Counted from the stretch's first letter, positions 7,964 to 17,533 are shown. The stretch is DNA of 64,000 nt from an uncultured Prevotellaceae bacterium (GCA_900543815.1 UQST01000010.1:1-64000), one strand, 5' to 3'. Numbers and translations are program-made. Notes: generated by a model not told the origin, from the letters alone.

Positions 7964-9379
7964 TCAGCGCACCTGCCAACCGGCAGCCTTGGCCATCCTC
8001 AGGGGCAACTCGGTGTTGTCCAGACGGCCCTGAAGCAGTTCGGCACCCACACCGATAGAGAAACAGGGGACATAGCCATTGGTATGGCTGCCTGTTCCCC
8101 ATGTGAGACGGGCGCACTCCGACATTACTCGGTTGACCGTGCCGGCAAACTCGCTGTCCTTCTGATACAGCGATTTGGCGTCAACGCCCTTGCCTTCGAG
8201 CACTCGCTTAAAGGAGCGCTGCAGGCGGGCAGTCTGGTCATCACTGAGCTGCACCTTATCCCAGAAGCCGAAGTTATCGGTCAGGAAGGCCTTTGCCACC
8301 TCCCAGTCATACTTGTCGCCATACTTGTCGTGCAGCTTGTGAAGCTCTGTGCCCAACCGGGATATGCTCATACGCTGGTTGGCAACAGCCTGCAGATTGA
8401 GCTGATAACCGCCCCTGCCCAGAACCAGTCCGCCGGTCTCGTGGTCGGCTGTCACCACGATGAGTGTCTCGTCGGGGTGCTGCTGATAGAACTCATAGGC
8501 TACCTTCACGGCATCGTCCATCTCGATGAGTTCGGGAATGAACGCCACATCGTTGGCATGACAGAGCCAGTCTATCTTGCCACCCTCCACCATGAGGAAG
8601 AAGCCGTCCTTGCCTGCCTGCTTCTTGGTAAGGAAATTGATGGCAGCACGTGTGATGTCGGGCAGCGTGAGGTCACCCTCCTGGCGGTCAAGCGCATAGG
8701 GGATACCGCCTCTATCCACCTTGCTGGCCTCCTCTGACTGGAGCAGTATCATCTTGTCGGCTTTCTTGCTGCGCTTCTGATACTCCTTGTAGCTGCGGGT
8801 GATGCAGTAGCCTTTGTCCCGAGCCTGCTGGTAGAGGTCGGCTCCTCCATCGGGATTTGCGGGAGTGGTGAAGTCCGAACCGCCGAAGAAGTCAAAGTCT
8901 GTAGCGACGAGCTGCTGCCCTATCATATAGGTATCGCCACGCTTTCCTACGTGGGCGTAGAAGGCTGCCGGAGTGGCATGATCCACAGTCACACTGGTGG
9001 TGATGCCCACTGCTGCACCTGCATCATGCGCCCACTGGGCGATACTGTTGACGGGAGTAGTGAGATCCTTGAGCACTCCCAAGGCTCCGTTCTTGGTCTT
9101 GTTGCCTGTGGCAAGTGCAGTGCCGGCTGCAGCCGAGTCGGTCACACCGTTGGTGGCACTCTGTGTGTTGACATAGGCAGAGAAGGGGAAACTGGGGAAG
9201 CAGAGCGGCGTGATGCCGATGCGACCGTCAAGCGCACCCAGATACGTCTCGGCGGCATTGACCTGGTTGACGCCCATACCGTCGCCTATAAAGTAAAACA
9301 CATACTTGGCCTTGCCTTCGGCCATTACCACCAGAGCCAGCAGGAAGAGGCTCAGAAATGCACTAATTCTCCTTTTCAT
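7964..9379 (-). CDS. Alkaline phosphatase, PhoA family
   Basis: A 471-residue exported enzyme. The start is set at the ATG at 9379 (MKRRISAFLSLFLL) because the -7 box at 9406-9413 lies inside the longer frame. It has a signal peptide, the metal motif IGDGMG around Asp33, and the nucleophile Ser82 in VTDSAAAGTA. Further metal ligands sit in VDHATPAAFYAH, VEGGKIDW, TADHETGG and the final SHTNGYV. It hydrolyses phosphomonoesters in the periplasm. The length and motifs match the Bacteroidetes PhoA-type enzymes. Phosphate regulation is possible, but no Pho-box can be read here. Confidence 0.93.
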   Translation of the reverse strand: MKRRISAFLSLFLLALVVMAEGKAKYVFYFIGDGMGVNQVNAAETYLGALDGRIGITPLCFPSFPFSAYVNTQSATNGVTDSAAAGTALATGNKTKNGALGVLKDLTTPVNSIAQWAHDAGAAVGITTSVTVDHATPAAFYAHVGKRGDTYMIGQQLVATDFDFFGGSDFTTPANPDGGADLYQQARDKGYCITRSYKEYQKRSKKADKMILLQSEEASKVDRGGIPYALDRQEGDLTLPDITRAAINFLTKKQAGKDGFFLMVEGGKIDWLCHANDVAFIPELIEMDDAVKVAYEFYQQHPDETLIVVTADHETGGLVLGRGGYQLNLQAVANQRMSISRLGTELHKLHDKYGDKYDWEVAKAFLTDNFGFWDKVQLSDDQTARLQRSFKRVLEGKGVDAKSLYQKDSEFAGTVNRVMSECARLTWGTGSHTNGYVPCFSIGVGAELLQGRLDNTELPLRMAKAAGWQVR

Positions 9380-9405
9380 TTGCAGTTTTGTTACTTTTTC
9401 ACCTA

Positions 9406-9413
9406 CAAAGTTA
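9406..9413 (-). promoter_or_regulatory. Promoter -7 box for alkaline phosphatase
   Basis: Minus-strand TAACTTTG, 26 bases before the ATG at 9379. It decides that start over an upstream in-frame codon. Confidence 0.8.
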
Positions 9414-9469
9414 CGAATTATCAATGAGATTTGCCGCCCCTGCAAGCGCCATTATTCAGTATGAGAAGC

Positions 9470-9538
9470 AAAAAAAGAGGATTTGCGGAGCATGTTTCGG
9501 ACAAAATCATAACTTACCGAAACATGCTGCACAAATCC
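9470..9538 (-). terminator. Rho-independent terminator of aroB
   Basis: A long stem joins 9479-9500 and 9517-9538 (GGATTTG plus AGCATGTTTCGG, with a small internal mismatch) around a 16-base loop. On the minus strand it is followed by TCTTTTTTT. It lies about 95 bases past the aroB stop. Confidence 0.92.
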
Positions 9539-9631
9539 CTGCGCACATGCGGGAAGTACATTCCCGCACGCATCCAATCTTTTTTTTCTCAGTCAGAGAA
9601 AACCTCTCAGAGTCCTCACGAAGCCCGTTTC

Positions 9632-10696
9632 TCAGCACCCCATACTGTCGCGGTAGAAGTCGAGCGCCTCGAAGATTTCATCCTTGGAGGCAATCTGGTC
9701 GATGTGGATATCGCCCACATCGGAGAGCAGCGTGAAGTTGACCTGCCCTGCGGAGAGGTTCTTCTTGTCGTGCGTCATATAGTCATACAGGCGGTCGTAC
9801 TCCTTGCAGTCGATGAGGAAAGTGCCGTAGTTCTCCCTCACGAAGGTAAGAGCCTGCTGCAGCACATCGTGCGGGAAGTGCATGCGCACGGCACTCAGAT
9901 ACAGCTCGCATATCATTCCCCATGCCACTGCATACCCATGCAGCACGGTACGCTCCTCGGCAAGTGCCAGACTCTCAAAGGCATGCCCGACGGTGTGACC
10001 CAGATTGAGTGCCTTGCGGATACCCTTTTCGGTGGGATCCTGCTCCACTATGCGCTCCTTCACAGCCACGCTCTCGGCTATCATCTCCTGCAAGTGTGGC
10101 AGATCGGGCTGCGTAAGGTCGAAGCCCACAAGCTCGTTCCAATGCCTGCGCGTGCTGATGAGTCCGTGCTTGAGCATCTCGGCATAACCCGAACAGAGGT
10201 TCATGTCGTCAAGCGAAGCCAGGAAGCACGACGAGAGAATCACCGTGCGGGCAGGACAGAAGACTCCTATCTCGTTCTTCAGACCGCCGAAGTTGATGCC
10301 TGTCTTGCCGCCTACACTGGCATCCACCATGCTGAGCAGCGTGGTGGGAACGTTGATGTAAGGGATTCCGCGCTTGAATGTGCTGGCTGCAAAACCGCCC
10401 AGGTCGGTCACCATGCCGCCGCCCAGATTGACCATGAGGCTGTGTCGGGTGGCTCCTCCTTGCTGCAGCGCTGTCCATACAGACACGAGCGATTCGATGT
10501 TCTTGTGCTCATCGGTGGGCTTGACGACGATGTCCACCGCTCCGTCCAGGCACTTCATGCCGGCGAGCAAAGGGCGGCAAAGCCGGTGGGTAGTGGTGTC
10601 GGTGAGCACAAACAGGCGGTCAAAGGACTGCCGTTCCAAAGCCTGCGTCAGACTCTGCTCCAGGTCTTGGGATATGATGACATTCTGCTTCTCCAT
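9632..10696 (-). CDS. aroB: 3-dehydroquinate synthase
   Basis: A 354-residue enzyme converting DAHP to 3-dehydroquinate in the shikimate pathway. The start at 10696 (MEKQNVIIS) is favoured over a longer frame because the promoter core at 10753 lies upstream and the extension is repeat-derived. The NAD-binding GGGMVTDLGGF is at 92-102, and VPTTLLSMVDASVGGKTGIN at 116-135 is diagnostic. Zinc ligands fall in GYAEMLKHG, NLGHTVGHAFE and HGYAVAWGM. The gene is monocistronic, with its own promoter and terminator. A second shikimate gene, aroK, is at 33997. Confidence 0.97.
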   Translation of the reverse strand: MEKQNVIISQDLEQSLTQALERQSFDRLFVLTDTTTHRLCRPLLAGMKCLDGAVDIVVKPTDEHKNIESLVSVWTALQQGGATRHSLMVNLGGGMVTDLGGFAASTFKRGIPYINVPTTLLSMVDASVGGKTGINFGGLKNEIGVFCPARTVILSSCFLASLDDMNLCSGYAEMLKHGLISTRRHWNELVGFDLTQPDLPHLQEMIAESVAVKERIVEQDPTEKGIRKALNLGHTVGHAFESLALAEERTVLHGYAVAWGMICELYLSAVRMHFPHDVLQQALTFVRENYGTFLIDCKEYDRLYDYMTHDKKNLSAGQVNFTLLSDVGDIHIDQIASKDEIFEALDFYRDSMGC

Positions 10697-10752
10697 AATC
10701 TGCATATATATAATATGTATAGGACAATTCGCCTCTGGGGGCTTTCCACATG

Positions 10753-10760
10753 CAAAGGTA
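10753..10760 (-). promoter_or_regulatory. Promoter -7 box for aroB
   Basis: Minus-strand TACCTTTG giving a leader of about 50 bases. The leader includes the AT island at 10703-10722. Confidence 0.8.
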
Positions 10761-10899
10761 CGCACTTTTGGAGGCAAAGGATGCACATCGCACCCGCATT
10801 TTACACCATCGGCACCCTTTTTCGGTCCAACAGGGAGAGTGGGCGGGAGATGGCGGGATGCCGGTGCGCCATCCACCCCACCCTTTCGCTCCCGATAGC

Positions 10900-10977
10900 G
10901 CACTGCGGTGCGATGCCCGATGCAGCGTGCTGCATCGGCCTGCGCAGCGTGCTGCATGAGCCATCGCAGCGCACTGC
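10900..10977. repeat. 22-bp-phased palindromic array 1 (4 units)
   Basis: Cores at 10900 (GCACTGCGGTGC), 10922 and 10944 (GCAGCGTGCTGC) and 10966 (GCAGCGCACTGC), exactly 22 bp apart. It lies between the minus-strand lipoprotein gene and aroB. Confidence 0.9.
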
Positions 10978-11189
10978 ATTGTCCGTCCCAGCTTCACCGG
11001 CATACCCAAGAAGCGGCACAAGCCTGCCGGAAGAACCGACTTCCCTGCCCCGCCAGCCCCATTACGAAAGCCAGGAGGCTGCCCCCGCTCTGCCGGCACA
11101 GAATGCCAGCAGAGGAGAGACAGCCTTCTGTGTGCCTTTTCCCCTTGCGCCTGACGTAGCGGGACAGTCCCGCAGCGCATGGCAGGAAA

Positions 11190-13268
11190 TCAGTAGCCTG
11201 TGTGCTCCATAAAGGTCTTGTACTCCTTATCGTAGGAGTCCGTGATGCAGAAGTCGGGTTTGATGAAGGTGAGGTAATGCAGAGCATTGTCGGAAGCATA
11301 GCTCTGACCGGCACTGCGGAACATCAGCCACAACCAGTTCTCCTTGTATGCCTTGGCCTCGTAACTTCTGCCCTCGATGCTGTAAGAGCCGCTGGGGCAC
11401 TCCACATTGCCTACCTCGTGGATGTTCTCACCATCGTGGATGCCCTCTACCTGCATATTTTCAATGGCAATACCACTAAAAATCAGACCGTTGACATAGT
11501 GGGGTGCATCGCCGTACTCATATTCGTTGGCCACCATATCCATCCTGTCCATGAAGAGCGCGCCCGACACTTGGAACTTCACCCTATAATATACCCACGG
11601 CATACCCACAAGCTCTACATACTTCCAGCTATCGCCATCGCCCTTGATATAGTCGGTGCTGTTCTTGCCCACGGAGCGCTCATAGTCGGACAGGAAAGTG
11701 ACGGAGACGGGCTGATCATAGAGCAATGTCACATTGCGGGCAGTGCTCACGCGCTTGAAGTCCTCACCCTCAAGTTGTACCCAGATGCGTATCGGCATTT
11801 GGGTGCGAGCCTGATGCTTCTCCGCATTTATCTCCTGATAGGCATCTCTGTGCACGGGTATAACGAAGGTGGCATCATCGTCGTCTTCGTCATCATCCAG
11901 TGTAGATACGGGATAGAATCCGTCTCCCACGCTCACTCCCCAGCGGCTGATGTGCTCGATGGAGGGCTTTGTGGCAGTAGCCTTACAGCGGAAATCGGTG
12001 AAGCCTCCGTAGCTGTAATACTGAGCGCTGAGTACTTGCAGCCCGGCATCATTCTCGCAGTCGAGGGGAACATCGGTGCAGAAACGGGTCCCCTTCTGCT
12101 CAAACATGTAGGAGTAATCGCGATAGGACTGCAGGTAGAAGCGGCATACATACTCGGTGCCAGGCTTCAGCCCCTCAACCACAAACCGCTCGGGTATCGT
12201 GACGGACTTGACTTCTCCCCGGGCGTTGGCCTTGAACTTGCCCATTCGGTGCAGGCTCTCGGCTGTGACGGGGCTGCCCACTTCGGTTACACACACGCCA
12301 TAGACGAAGTTGCTCACCTCGCCTATGCCTGTGGTCAGGAGTTCTCCGAAGAAGTTCACAGTGCACGAATTGGTGCCGGGAAGCACCTCGGTATTGACCC
12401 CCATGAACACTATGGGCCGTCTGGCCCACTCGCTGCGGTTGTCCACCAGCGCGCTGCTGCCGCCATTGACAGTCTCTTTCCACGCGCCTATGAGTGCCTG
12501 CAGCTGATTCTCATCAGCAATGAGAGCGGAAGAAGAGCCGAGCACACCGCCCACAGCACAGCTCACCTCGCCCTTGTCGGGACAGGCGCTCTGGATGGTC
12601 TGGGCCAGTTGGGAAGAGCTCTTGTCGCTCATCTGCATGTAACGGTTCAGCATGCGCGTCATATTGAGGAAGCGTCTGATGTCCCGGTTCTTGGCATCCG
12701 GCGTACCCAGAGAGCCTGTGCTACCCTTCAGTTCATCCTCTATCTCCAGTGCTTCACTGAGTCCCTCGAGCTGAAGCTCCGTGAGAGACAGCCCCTGGAG
12801 CAGGGTTGTATTGTCCAAGGCATTTTCCTTGCGATGCACTGCCTTGGCACCTTCCTCGCCCTCGTCATCGGTCAGCACGAACGACTTACCGTAGGCCGTC
12901 ACGTAGAGCTTAGTGGCTGTCTCCTTGCCGCCAGCGGCTCCCGTCACCGTGTGCATCTGCAAGAGGGAGCCGCGGATGTACTTCAAATGACCCTCCTCAT
13001 CGAAGAGCAGATGGAAATAGTTGCTGTCCATCTGACAGTCGAGGCGGGGTTCGAGCCCCGGCTGATAAAGCATGTAGGCATCCTTGTTCATAAAGCAAGT
13101 GGTGCTGCTGCCCTCCCACTTCACCATCGCATAGAGGTTGTCGGGCAAATTCCCCGGCCTGGATGGGGGTGTTGGGCCGGGTTCGGGCTCGTCAGAACCA
13201 TCACAGGCTGCCATCAGAAGTGTGCCGCAAAGGGCACAGAGGCAGGCAAGAAACCAATACTTTTTCAT
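11190..13268 (-). CDS. Large outer-membrane-type lipoprotein, function unknown
   Basis: A 692-residue protein with a lipoprotein signal peptide; lipobox LMAAC with Cys22, followed by an acidic Pro-rich linker (DGSDEPEPGPTPP) that resembles a surface-export signal. Residues about 285-400 have a fibronectin-III or lectin flavour (VEGLKPGTEYVCRFYLQSY). An unusually acidic run (TLDDDEDDDD) falls near residue 465. The C-terminal third (EYEYGDAPHYVNGLIFSG) has no recognised family. It follows the amidase gene by 72 bases with no clear promoter between, so may be the last gene of that operon. A surface-binding role is inference only. Confidence 0.75.
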   Translation of the reverse strand: MKKYWFLACLCALCGTLLMAACDGSDEPEPGPTPPSRPGNLPDNLYAMVKWEGSSTTCFMNKDAYMLYQPGLEPRLDCQMDSNYFHLLFDEEGHLKYIRGSLLQMHTVTGAAGGKETATKLYVTAYGKSFVLTDDEGEEGAKAVHRKENALDNTTLLQGLSLTELQLEGLSEALEIEDELKGSTGSLGTPDAKNRDIRRFLNMTRMLNRYMQMSDKSSSQLAQTIQSACPDKGEVSCAVGGVLGSSSALIADENQLQALIGAWKETVNGGSSALVDNRSEWARRPIVFMGVNTEVLPGTNSCTVNFFGELLTTGIGEVSNFVYGVCVTEVGSPVTAESLHRMGKFKANARGEVKSVTIPERFVVEGLKPGTEYVCRFYLQSYRDYSYMFEQKGTRFCTDVPLDCENDAGLQVLSAQYYSYGGFTDFRCKATATKPSIEHISRWGVSVGDGFYPVSTLDDDEDDDDATFVIPVHRDAYQEINAEKHQARTQMPIRIWVQLEGEDFKRVSTARNVTLLYDQPVSVTFLSDYERSVGKNSTDYIKGDGDSWKYVELVGMPWVYYRVKFQVSGALFMDRMDMVANEYEYGDAPHYVNGLIFSGIAIENMQVEGIHDGENIHEVGNVECPSGSYSIEGRSYEAKAYKENWLWLMFRSAGQSYASDNALHYLTFIKPDFCITDSYDKEYKTFMEHTGY

Positions 13269-13340
13269 ATTCCTATTCTTTTTGATTAGTCTGTATTCAC
13301 CATTTCATTCTTTTGGGACAACCGCAGCAGGCGCACAGAC

Positions 13341-14210
13341 TCACCGGCAGACTCTGATGACACGTATGCCCACCGACGATGGATGCTTCTGCAGATAGCG
13401 GTAGAGAGGCACGCTGTCGAGCACCACCCGATGGCTGATGCTGCTTGCGTTGAGCAGATGAAGCCGGCCGTCACTGCCCCACACGGCGATTCCCAGGTGA
13501 CTGACATCCAGTCCGTCACGGCTGGTAACGAGTGCCAGTATGTCGCCATCCTGTATGCACGACAGCTCACGGCGCCCCTTGCCGGTCAGGCTGGCGGGGA
13601 TGTATCTCACCTGCTGTCCGCTGAACTCCTGCTCACGCTTAGCCACGCGGACGGCCTCAGCCTCATCGCTGCCTATCACAGGGTAGGCGCTGCGGTGATG
13701 CGACATATAGTGCAGGTCGAGTTTCTGCACTTGGGTGAACGGGTAATGCCGCTGGCCGGCACCTCCCTTCACCTCGCTCACCAGTCCGCGCCTCTCTGCC
13801 GATGCTATCCATTGGCTGAAGTAATGGCAACGGCTGGCGTATCCGTCCATCTGTCCATCAAAGTAGCGGATGGCCAGGAGCCAGTTGCAGAAGTCGGCCC
13901 AATGCCTTCCCCCATGCCGGGTAGCCAGCGTGAGGGCGGTTACGGTCTCCACCAGAGTGGTGCAGTCCATCTGCCTCAGGTTGACCACCAGCTCTTCGCG
14001 TCCGTCCTCGCTCTCCAGTGTACGGCCCACATAAGGCAGTCCCAGGAACTGCCGTGCATAGTACAGCATGAGGGAGGAGTCGGCTGGCAGAGCGGCCCCA
14101 TCACGCAGCAAAGCTTCCACCCTGATGCTATCGGACTTTTCATAGCGCACTGCCCACGAAGCGGCAGGCAGTAGCAGGAGGCAGAGCAACAGGCTGAGCG
14201 TGCGTCTCAT
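13341..14210 (-). CDS. DUF1460 N-acetylmuramoyl-L-alanine amidase-like hydrolase
   Basis: A 289-residue exported protein starting at 14210 (MRRTLSLLLCLLLLPAASWA is the signal peptide). The longer frame is rejected because this ATG forms an ATGA overlap with the AmpG-like gene. It shows the DUF1460 papain-like fold, with catalytic Cys83 in MDCTTLVE and His238 in DVSHLGIAVW. Characterised relatives cleave the muramyl-peptide amide bond. The four-base overlap with a muropeptide permease gene strongly suggests peptidoglycan turnover and recycling: the amidase trims wall fragments in the periplasm and the permease imports the products. Confidence 0.87.
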   Translation of the reverse strand: MRRTLSLLLCLLLLPAASWAVRYEKSDSIRVEALLRDGAALPADSSLMLYYARQFLGLPYVGRTLESEDGREELVVNLRQMDCTTLVETVTALTLATRHGGRHWADFCNWLLAIRYFDGQMDGYASRCHYFSQWIASAERRGLVSEVKGGAGQRHYPFTQVQKLDLHYMSHHRSAYPVIGSDEAEAVRVAKREQEFSGQQVRYIPASLTGKGRRELSCIQDGDILALVTSRDGLDVSHLGIAVWGSDGRLHLLNASSISHRVVLDSVPLYRYLQKHPSSVGIRVIRVCR

Positions 14211-15463
14211 CGGCGCTCCTCCTCGGGCAGATGCACCAGTGCGGTGACTGCGAAAGTGACCAGGCAGAAGGCCATCACCAGCCAGAAGAACTGCACATAG
14301 CCCACCTTGTCGGAAATCCAACCGCTCACCATGCCCGGCAGCATTACGCCACCCAGATACTGGAAAGCGGTGCAGAGCGAGAACACACTGGTGCTGCGCT
14401 CGCCATGGGCAAAGGATACCAGATAGAGGGTATAGGCAGTGAAGCCCAGTCCGTAACCTATCTGCTCAAAGAAGACACAGGATGCCACCAGCCAAGTTGC
14501 AGTGCCTTGGATGTAACTGAGGTACACATATACGATATCGGGAAGGGTGATACTGAGCACCAGAGGCCACAAGCATCGCTTCAGCCCATACTTTGACACG
14601 AGCCAGCCACCCAGCAGACCGCCCAACAGGAGTCCGATGACACCTATCGTACCATACACCACGCCATAAGTCACATCGTCCATCGCCAAACCTCCCTCGG
14701 CCAAGGAACGCTTCAGGAAGAGGGGTACGATTTTGGTCAGAAGCCCCTCAGGCAGGCGGAACAGCAGTATGAAAGCCAGTGCCGTAATGATGTGCGGCTT
14801 GCGGAAGAACACGTAGAATGTCTGCAGGAAGTCGCTCAAGATATCCTTACGAGAAACGCTGGGAGCCGGCTGCTCCACCACTGGAAGCGCACGCACATGC
14901 CACATATAGAGCAACACCATCAGTGCTGCAACGGCCAGGAAGGTGACCGACCAGGCTACGCTCACGTGCATGCCGCTGTGCTGCAGCAGCCCTGCCAAAG
15001 CCACCAGACCGCCCTGACCCAGCACCAGACCCACGCGGTAGAAGGTGTTGCGGACGCCTACGTAGAACTCCTGATCGACGTTGGAGAGGCCCAGAATATA
15101 GAAGCCATCGGCCGAGATGTCGTGTGTGGAACTGGCAAAAGCGACGAGCATGAACAGCGCCAGTGTAGCCTGAAGCCACATGGGAGTGGGCAAACTGAGT
15201 GCCACAGCCGCCAGCGCGGCTCCCACAAGCAGCTGCATGGAGAGTATCCACCAGCGTTTGGTGCGGAAGGTATCAATGAACGGGCTCCACAGAGGCTTGA
15301 TGACCCATGGCAGGCCAAGCCAGCTCGTGTAAAGGGCTATCTGCGTGTCACTGAGCCCCATCTCCTGATAGAGCACCACTGACATCAGCATAACTGCTGC
15401 AAAGGGCAGCGATTCGCCCAGGTACAGACTGGGCACCCACATGTAGGGTTTCTTTGTCTTCAT
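14207..15463 (-). CDS. AmpG-like MFS permease (muropeptide uptake)
   Basis: A 418-residue, 12-segment major facilitator protein. The ATG at 15463 is preferred to a GTG one codon earlier. The N-terminus (YMWVPSLYLGESLPFAAV), DFWxPF-like PLWSPFIDTFRTKRWW and the SSTHDISADGFYIL segment match AmpG/PAT-family permeases that import anhydro-muropeptides by proton symport. The gene overlaps the DUF1460 amidase by four bases, so the two are translationally coupled and functionally linked. Substrate is inferred from family and context. Confidence 0.87.
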   Translation of the reverse strand: MKTKKPYMWVPSLYLGESLPFAAVMLMSVVLYQEMGLSDTQIALYTSWLGLPWVIKPLWSPFIDTFRTKRWWILSMQLLVGAALAAVALSLPTPMWLQATLALFMLVAFASSTHDISADGFYILGLSNVDQEFYVGVRNTFYRVGLVLGQGGLVALAGLLQHSGMHVSVAWSVTFLAVAALMVLLYMWHVRALPVVEQPAPSVSRKDILSDFLQTFYVFFRKPHIITALAFILLFRLPEGLLTKIVPLFLKRSLAEGGLAMDDVTYGVVYGTIGVIGLLLGGLLGGWLVSKYGLKRCLWPLVLSITLPDIVYVYLSYIQGTATWLVASCVFFEQIGYGLGFTAYTLYLVSFAHGERSTSVFSLCTAFQYLGGVMLPGMVSGWISDKVGYVQFFWLVMAFCLVTFAVTALVHLPEEERR

Positions 15464-15552
15464 CACTTGTCAGAATATATCGGTTTGTCTTGTTTCGGTT
15501 TCCTCTTCTTATATTATCAGTCTGCACGGTTCGACTTATCGGCCTGCACGGT

Positions 15553-16803
15553 TCACCGCTTGCCTGTGCTCACGGTGGAGCAGCCCACCAGACGGTCGTA
15601 ACGAGCGCCCTGCGCGCGGAAATAGACCATGGTGGTGTATTCGTTCTCTGCCTCAAAGAAATCTCCGTCGGTGCGCTTCGTGCTCCCGTCCTCCTGGCGG
15701 TACTGATAGCTGTAATAGCCCTGCTTGAGCATGACGGCAGCATGATATTGCTTGGTCAGTTCGTCGTATTCCATGCGGCATTCGGGTGCAAAGGCCTGGC
15801 CGGTCCACAGTCCGCACACATACACGTCGCCTCCCGGCAAGCGCGGAGTGCCCAGCAGGAAGTGCACCACCACATATTCGGCCTGTGTATCCTCGGCTCC
15901 GTCATCCGGTGCACGCACCACCCGCACCCCGTTCTGGTCCTCTACGTAGGAATAGTTACGGGCAGGCCGGTCCTCGAAGAGTGTGGCGTGGTAATAAGGT
16001 TCGTACCATTCCATGCGATCGACACCTGCTGCCGCACGCTGTACGTCCAGTATCTCAAAGCGATGGAACTCGTTTCCTGCGGGGAAGACAAGGCGCCGGT
16101 TGTGGGTGAAGGACATGCCTGCGGCATTGCGCTCATTGGGCTTCAGGTCGGTCACCATCGAATCCCACCGGCGGTTCTGGAGCACTTGCACGCGGAACTC
16201 TTGCAGTGGATCTGCCACACTCAGCGTGCCATATCCCACCTTGAGAGTGAGTTGCTGATGGTCGGCATTGAAGTCGATATCGGTATTGGAGCTCACTTGC
16301 TGGGCTATGCTCACGCTGTTCTCGTACACACAGAAGCGCGCTTCGAGCACGGGGTCATCCGCATCGGGGTCGTCGCCGTCAGCGAATACCTTCACGCAGT
16401 AATTGCCACTCAGAAGCACGGTCACGTCCTTGTTGGGTATAGTGAGACGGTAATGGGTGTATATCTGTGTGGTATTGAAACTCTTCTCATAGTCCTCCAC
16501 GGGCTGTCCGTTGGTGCCTGCCAACCAGTCGCTCTCGAAGATGCCATCGCTCACGCGCCAGTCTGCATCGCAGTGATATACGTAATAGACATAGCGATGA
16601 TAGTCGTGGCTCATCTGGTCCCACGACACCTCCACATGCTGGTGTTTGCCCTGCGCCAGCCAGGGCGGCAGCGTGGGGTTGCCATCGGCACACACCTGCA
16701 GGGTGCGTACCGTCTCGTCGAAGATGCGCTGCTCCTGCGCTGCACCTCCCCAGGGAAGCAGGAGCAGGATGAAGGCAAGCAATATGGCCGTGCGATGTAT
16801 CAT
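15553..16803 (-). CDS. Type IX secretion plug protein (DUF5103 family)
   Basis: A 416-residue protein with a signal peptide ending near GGAAQE. Conserved features of the DUF5103 / T9SS plug family run throughout: RTLQVCADGNPTLPPWLAQG, VEVSWDQMSHDYHRYVYYVYHCDADW, SNTDIDFNADHQQLTLKVGYG, and the C-terminal LKQGYYSYQYR. In flavobacteria the plug protein closes the SprA translocon channel when no cargo is present. Presence here agrees with the T9SS-like tail of the surface protein at the window start. It sits in the minus-strand gene string between the TRIC channel and the AmpG-like permease. Confidence 0.9.
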   Translation of the reverse strand: MIHRTAILLAFILLLLPWGGAAQEQRIFDETVRTLQVCADGNPTLPPWLAQGKHQHVEVSWDQMSHDYHRYVYYVYHCDADWRVSDGIFESDWLAGTNGQPVEDYEKSFNTTQIYTHYRLTIPNKDVTVLLSGNYCVKVFADGDDPDADDPVLEARFCVYENSVSIAQQVSSNTDIDFNADHQQLTLKVGYGTLSVADPLQEFRVQVLQNRRWDSMVTDLKPNERNAAGMSFTHNRRLVFPAGNEFHRFEILDVQRAAAGVDRMEWYEPYYHATLFEDRPARNYSYVEDQNGVRVVRAPDDGAEDTQAEYVVVHFLLGTPRLPGGDVYVCGLWTGQAFAPECRMEYDELTKQYHAAVMLKQGYYSYQYRQEDGSTKRTDGDFFEAENEYTTMVYFRAQGARYDRLVGCSTVSTGKR

Positions 16804-16822
16804 GCGTGAGAGGATGAGGGTA

Positions 16823-17494
16823 TCACTTCAGAATCTCTTCGTCACCCGACAGGATGGGCAGGCGCCACTGGTAGTGTACAGCCAGTACACGCATCAGGAT
16901 GACGGTGACAATGCTCAGCAGGGCGTTGACCTCCAGCGTGAGTCCCAGGCGATGGCACCCCGCATAGACCAGTCCACCCGCCACGCAGGCCAGGGCATAT
17001 ATCTCCTTGCGGAAGATGAGGGGCACCTCGTTGATGAACACATCACGTATCACACCGCCTGCCGCGCCTGTAATCGACCCCATGGTAATGGCTACCCAAT
17101 AGGGGAAGCCCATGTTGAGCGCCTTCTCGATGCCTATTACATTGAACAGGGCAAGGCCGATGGTGTCGAAGATGAACCACGTGTTGTTCTGCCGCACAAG
17201 GTATTTGCCGAAGAACATGACGCCCACCACTGCCAGGGCGCAGCATATGAAGTAGCTGCCGTTAGTCATCCAGAAGGGGTTGACACCCAGCATGAAGTCG
17301 CGCAGGGTACCGCCTCCGATGGCAGTGGCCATGCCCACTATCCAGGCGCCGAATATGTCGAACTGCTTGGCCGACGCGAGTCTTACGCCCGAGAGAGCGA
17401 AGGCGAAGGTGCCAATGAACTCAATGACCACGAACGAGACGGGCAGTCGGAGGGCGACCCCCATCTCCTGCAGGATGCTGATTAACCAGTCCAT
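16823..17494 (-). CDS. Trimeric intracellular cation channel family protein (UPF0126)
   Basis: A 223-residue inner-membrane protein with about seven hydrophobic segments arranged as an internal duplication. Each half carries a glycine-rich GG(T/V)xRD motif: GGGTLRDFMLG near residue 60 and GGVIRDVFINE near 147. These are hallmarks of the bacterial TRIC/YicG family, which form trimeric cation channels. It lies 19 bases from the T9SS plug gene and 39 from the PqqD gene on the same strand, consistent with one transcript. Physiological role in bacteria is unclear. Confidence 0.92.
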   Translation of the reverse strand: MDWLISILQEMGVALRLPVSFVVIEFIGTFAFALSGVRLASAKQFDIFGAWIVGMATAIGGGTLRDFMLGVNPFWMTNGSYFICCALAVVGVMFFGKYLVRQNNTWFIFDTIGLALFNVIGIEKALNMGFPYWVAITMGSITGAAGGVIRDVFINEVPLIFRKEIYALACVAGGLVYAGCHRLGLTLEVNALLSIVTVILMRVLAVHYQWRLPILSGDEEILK

Positions 17495-17533
17495 GTGTGT
17501 CTGTCTTAGCGTTGAAAAACCAACAGAAGCCGC

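Larger units (their letters stand above)
10697..11189. other. Intergenic stretch with aroB promoter and palindromic array
   Basis: Holds the aroB leader and promoter, the 22-bp-phased array at 10900-10977, and a small hairpin GCGGGACAGTCCCGC (11159-11173) just past the lipoprotein stop. Both strands stay open for long distances, but with repeat-derived composition. No gene seen. Confidence 0.7.

Noticed and set aside
9431..11212. Long plus-strand open frame
   Set aside because: It is antisense to aroB and runs through the repeat array. The aroB motifs, promoter and terminator are decisive.
13045..13063. tRNA-like T-arm sequence GGGGTTCGAGCCCCGG
   Set aside because: It lies inside a well-supported coding sequence (11190-13268), and no acceptor or anticodon arms can be built around it.
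11202..13289. Long plus-strand open frame antisense to the lipoprotein
   Set aside because: The minus strand has a lipoprotein signal peptide and normal composition; the plus frame is a GC-rich shadow.
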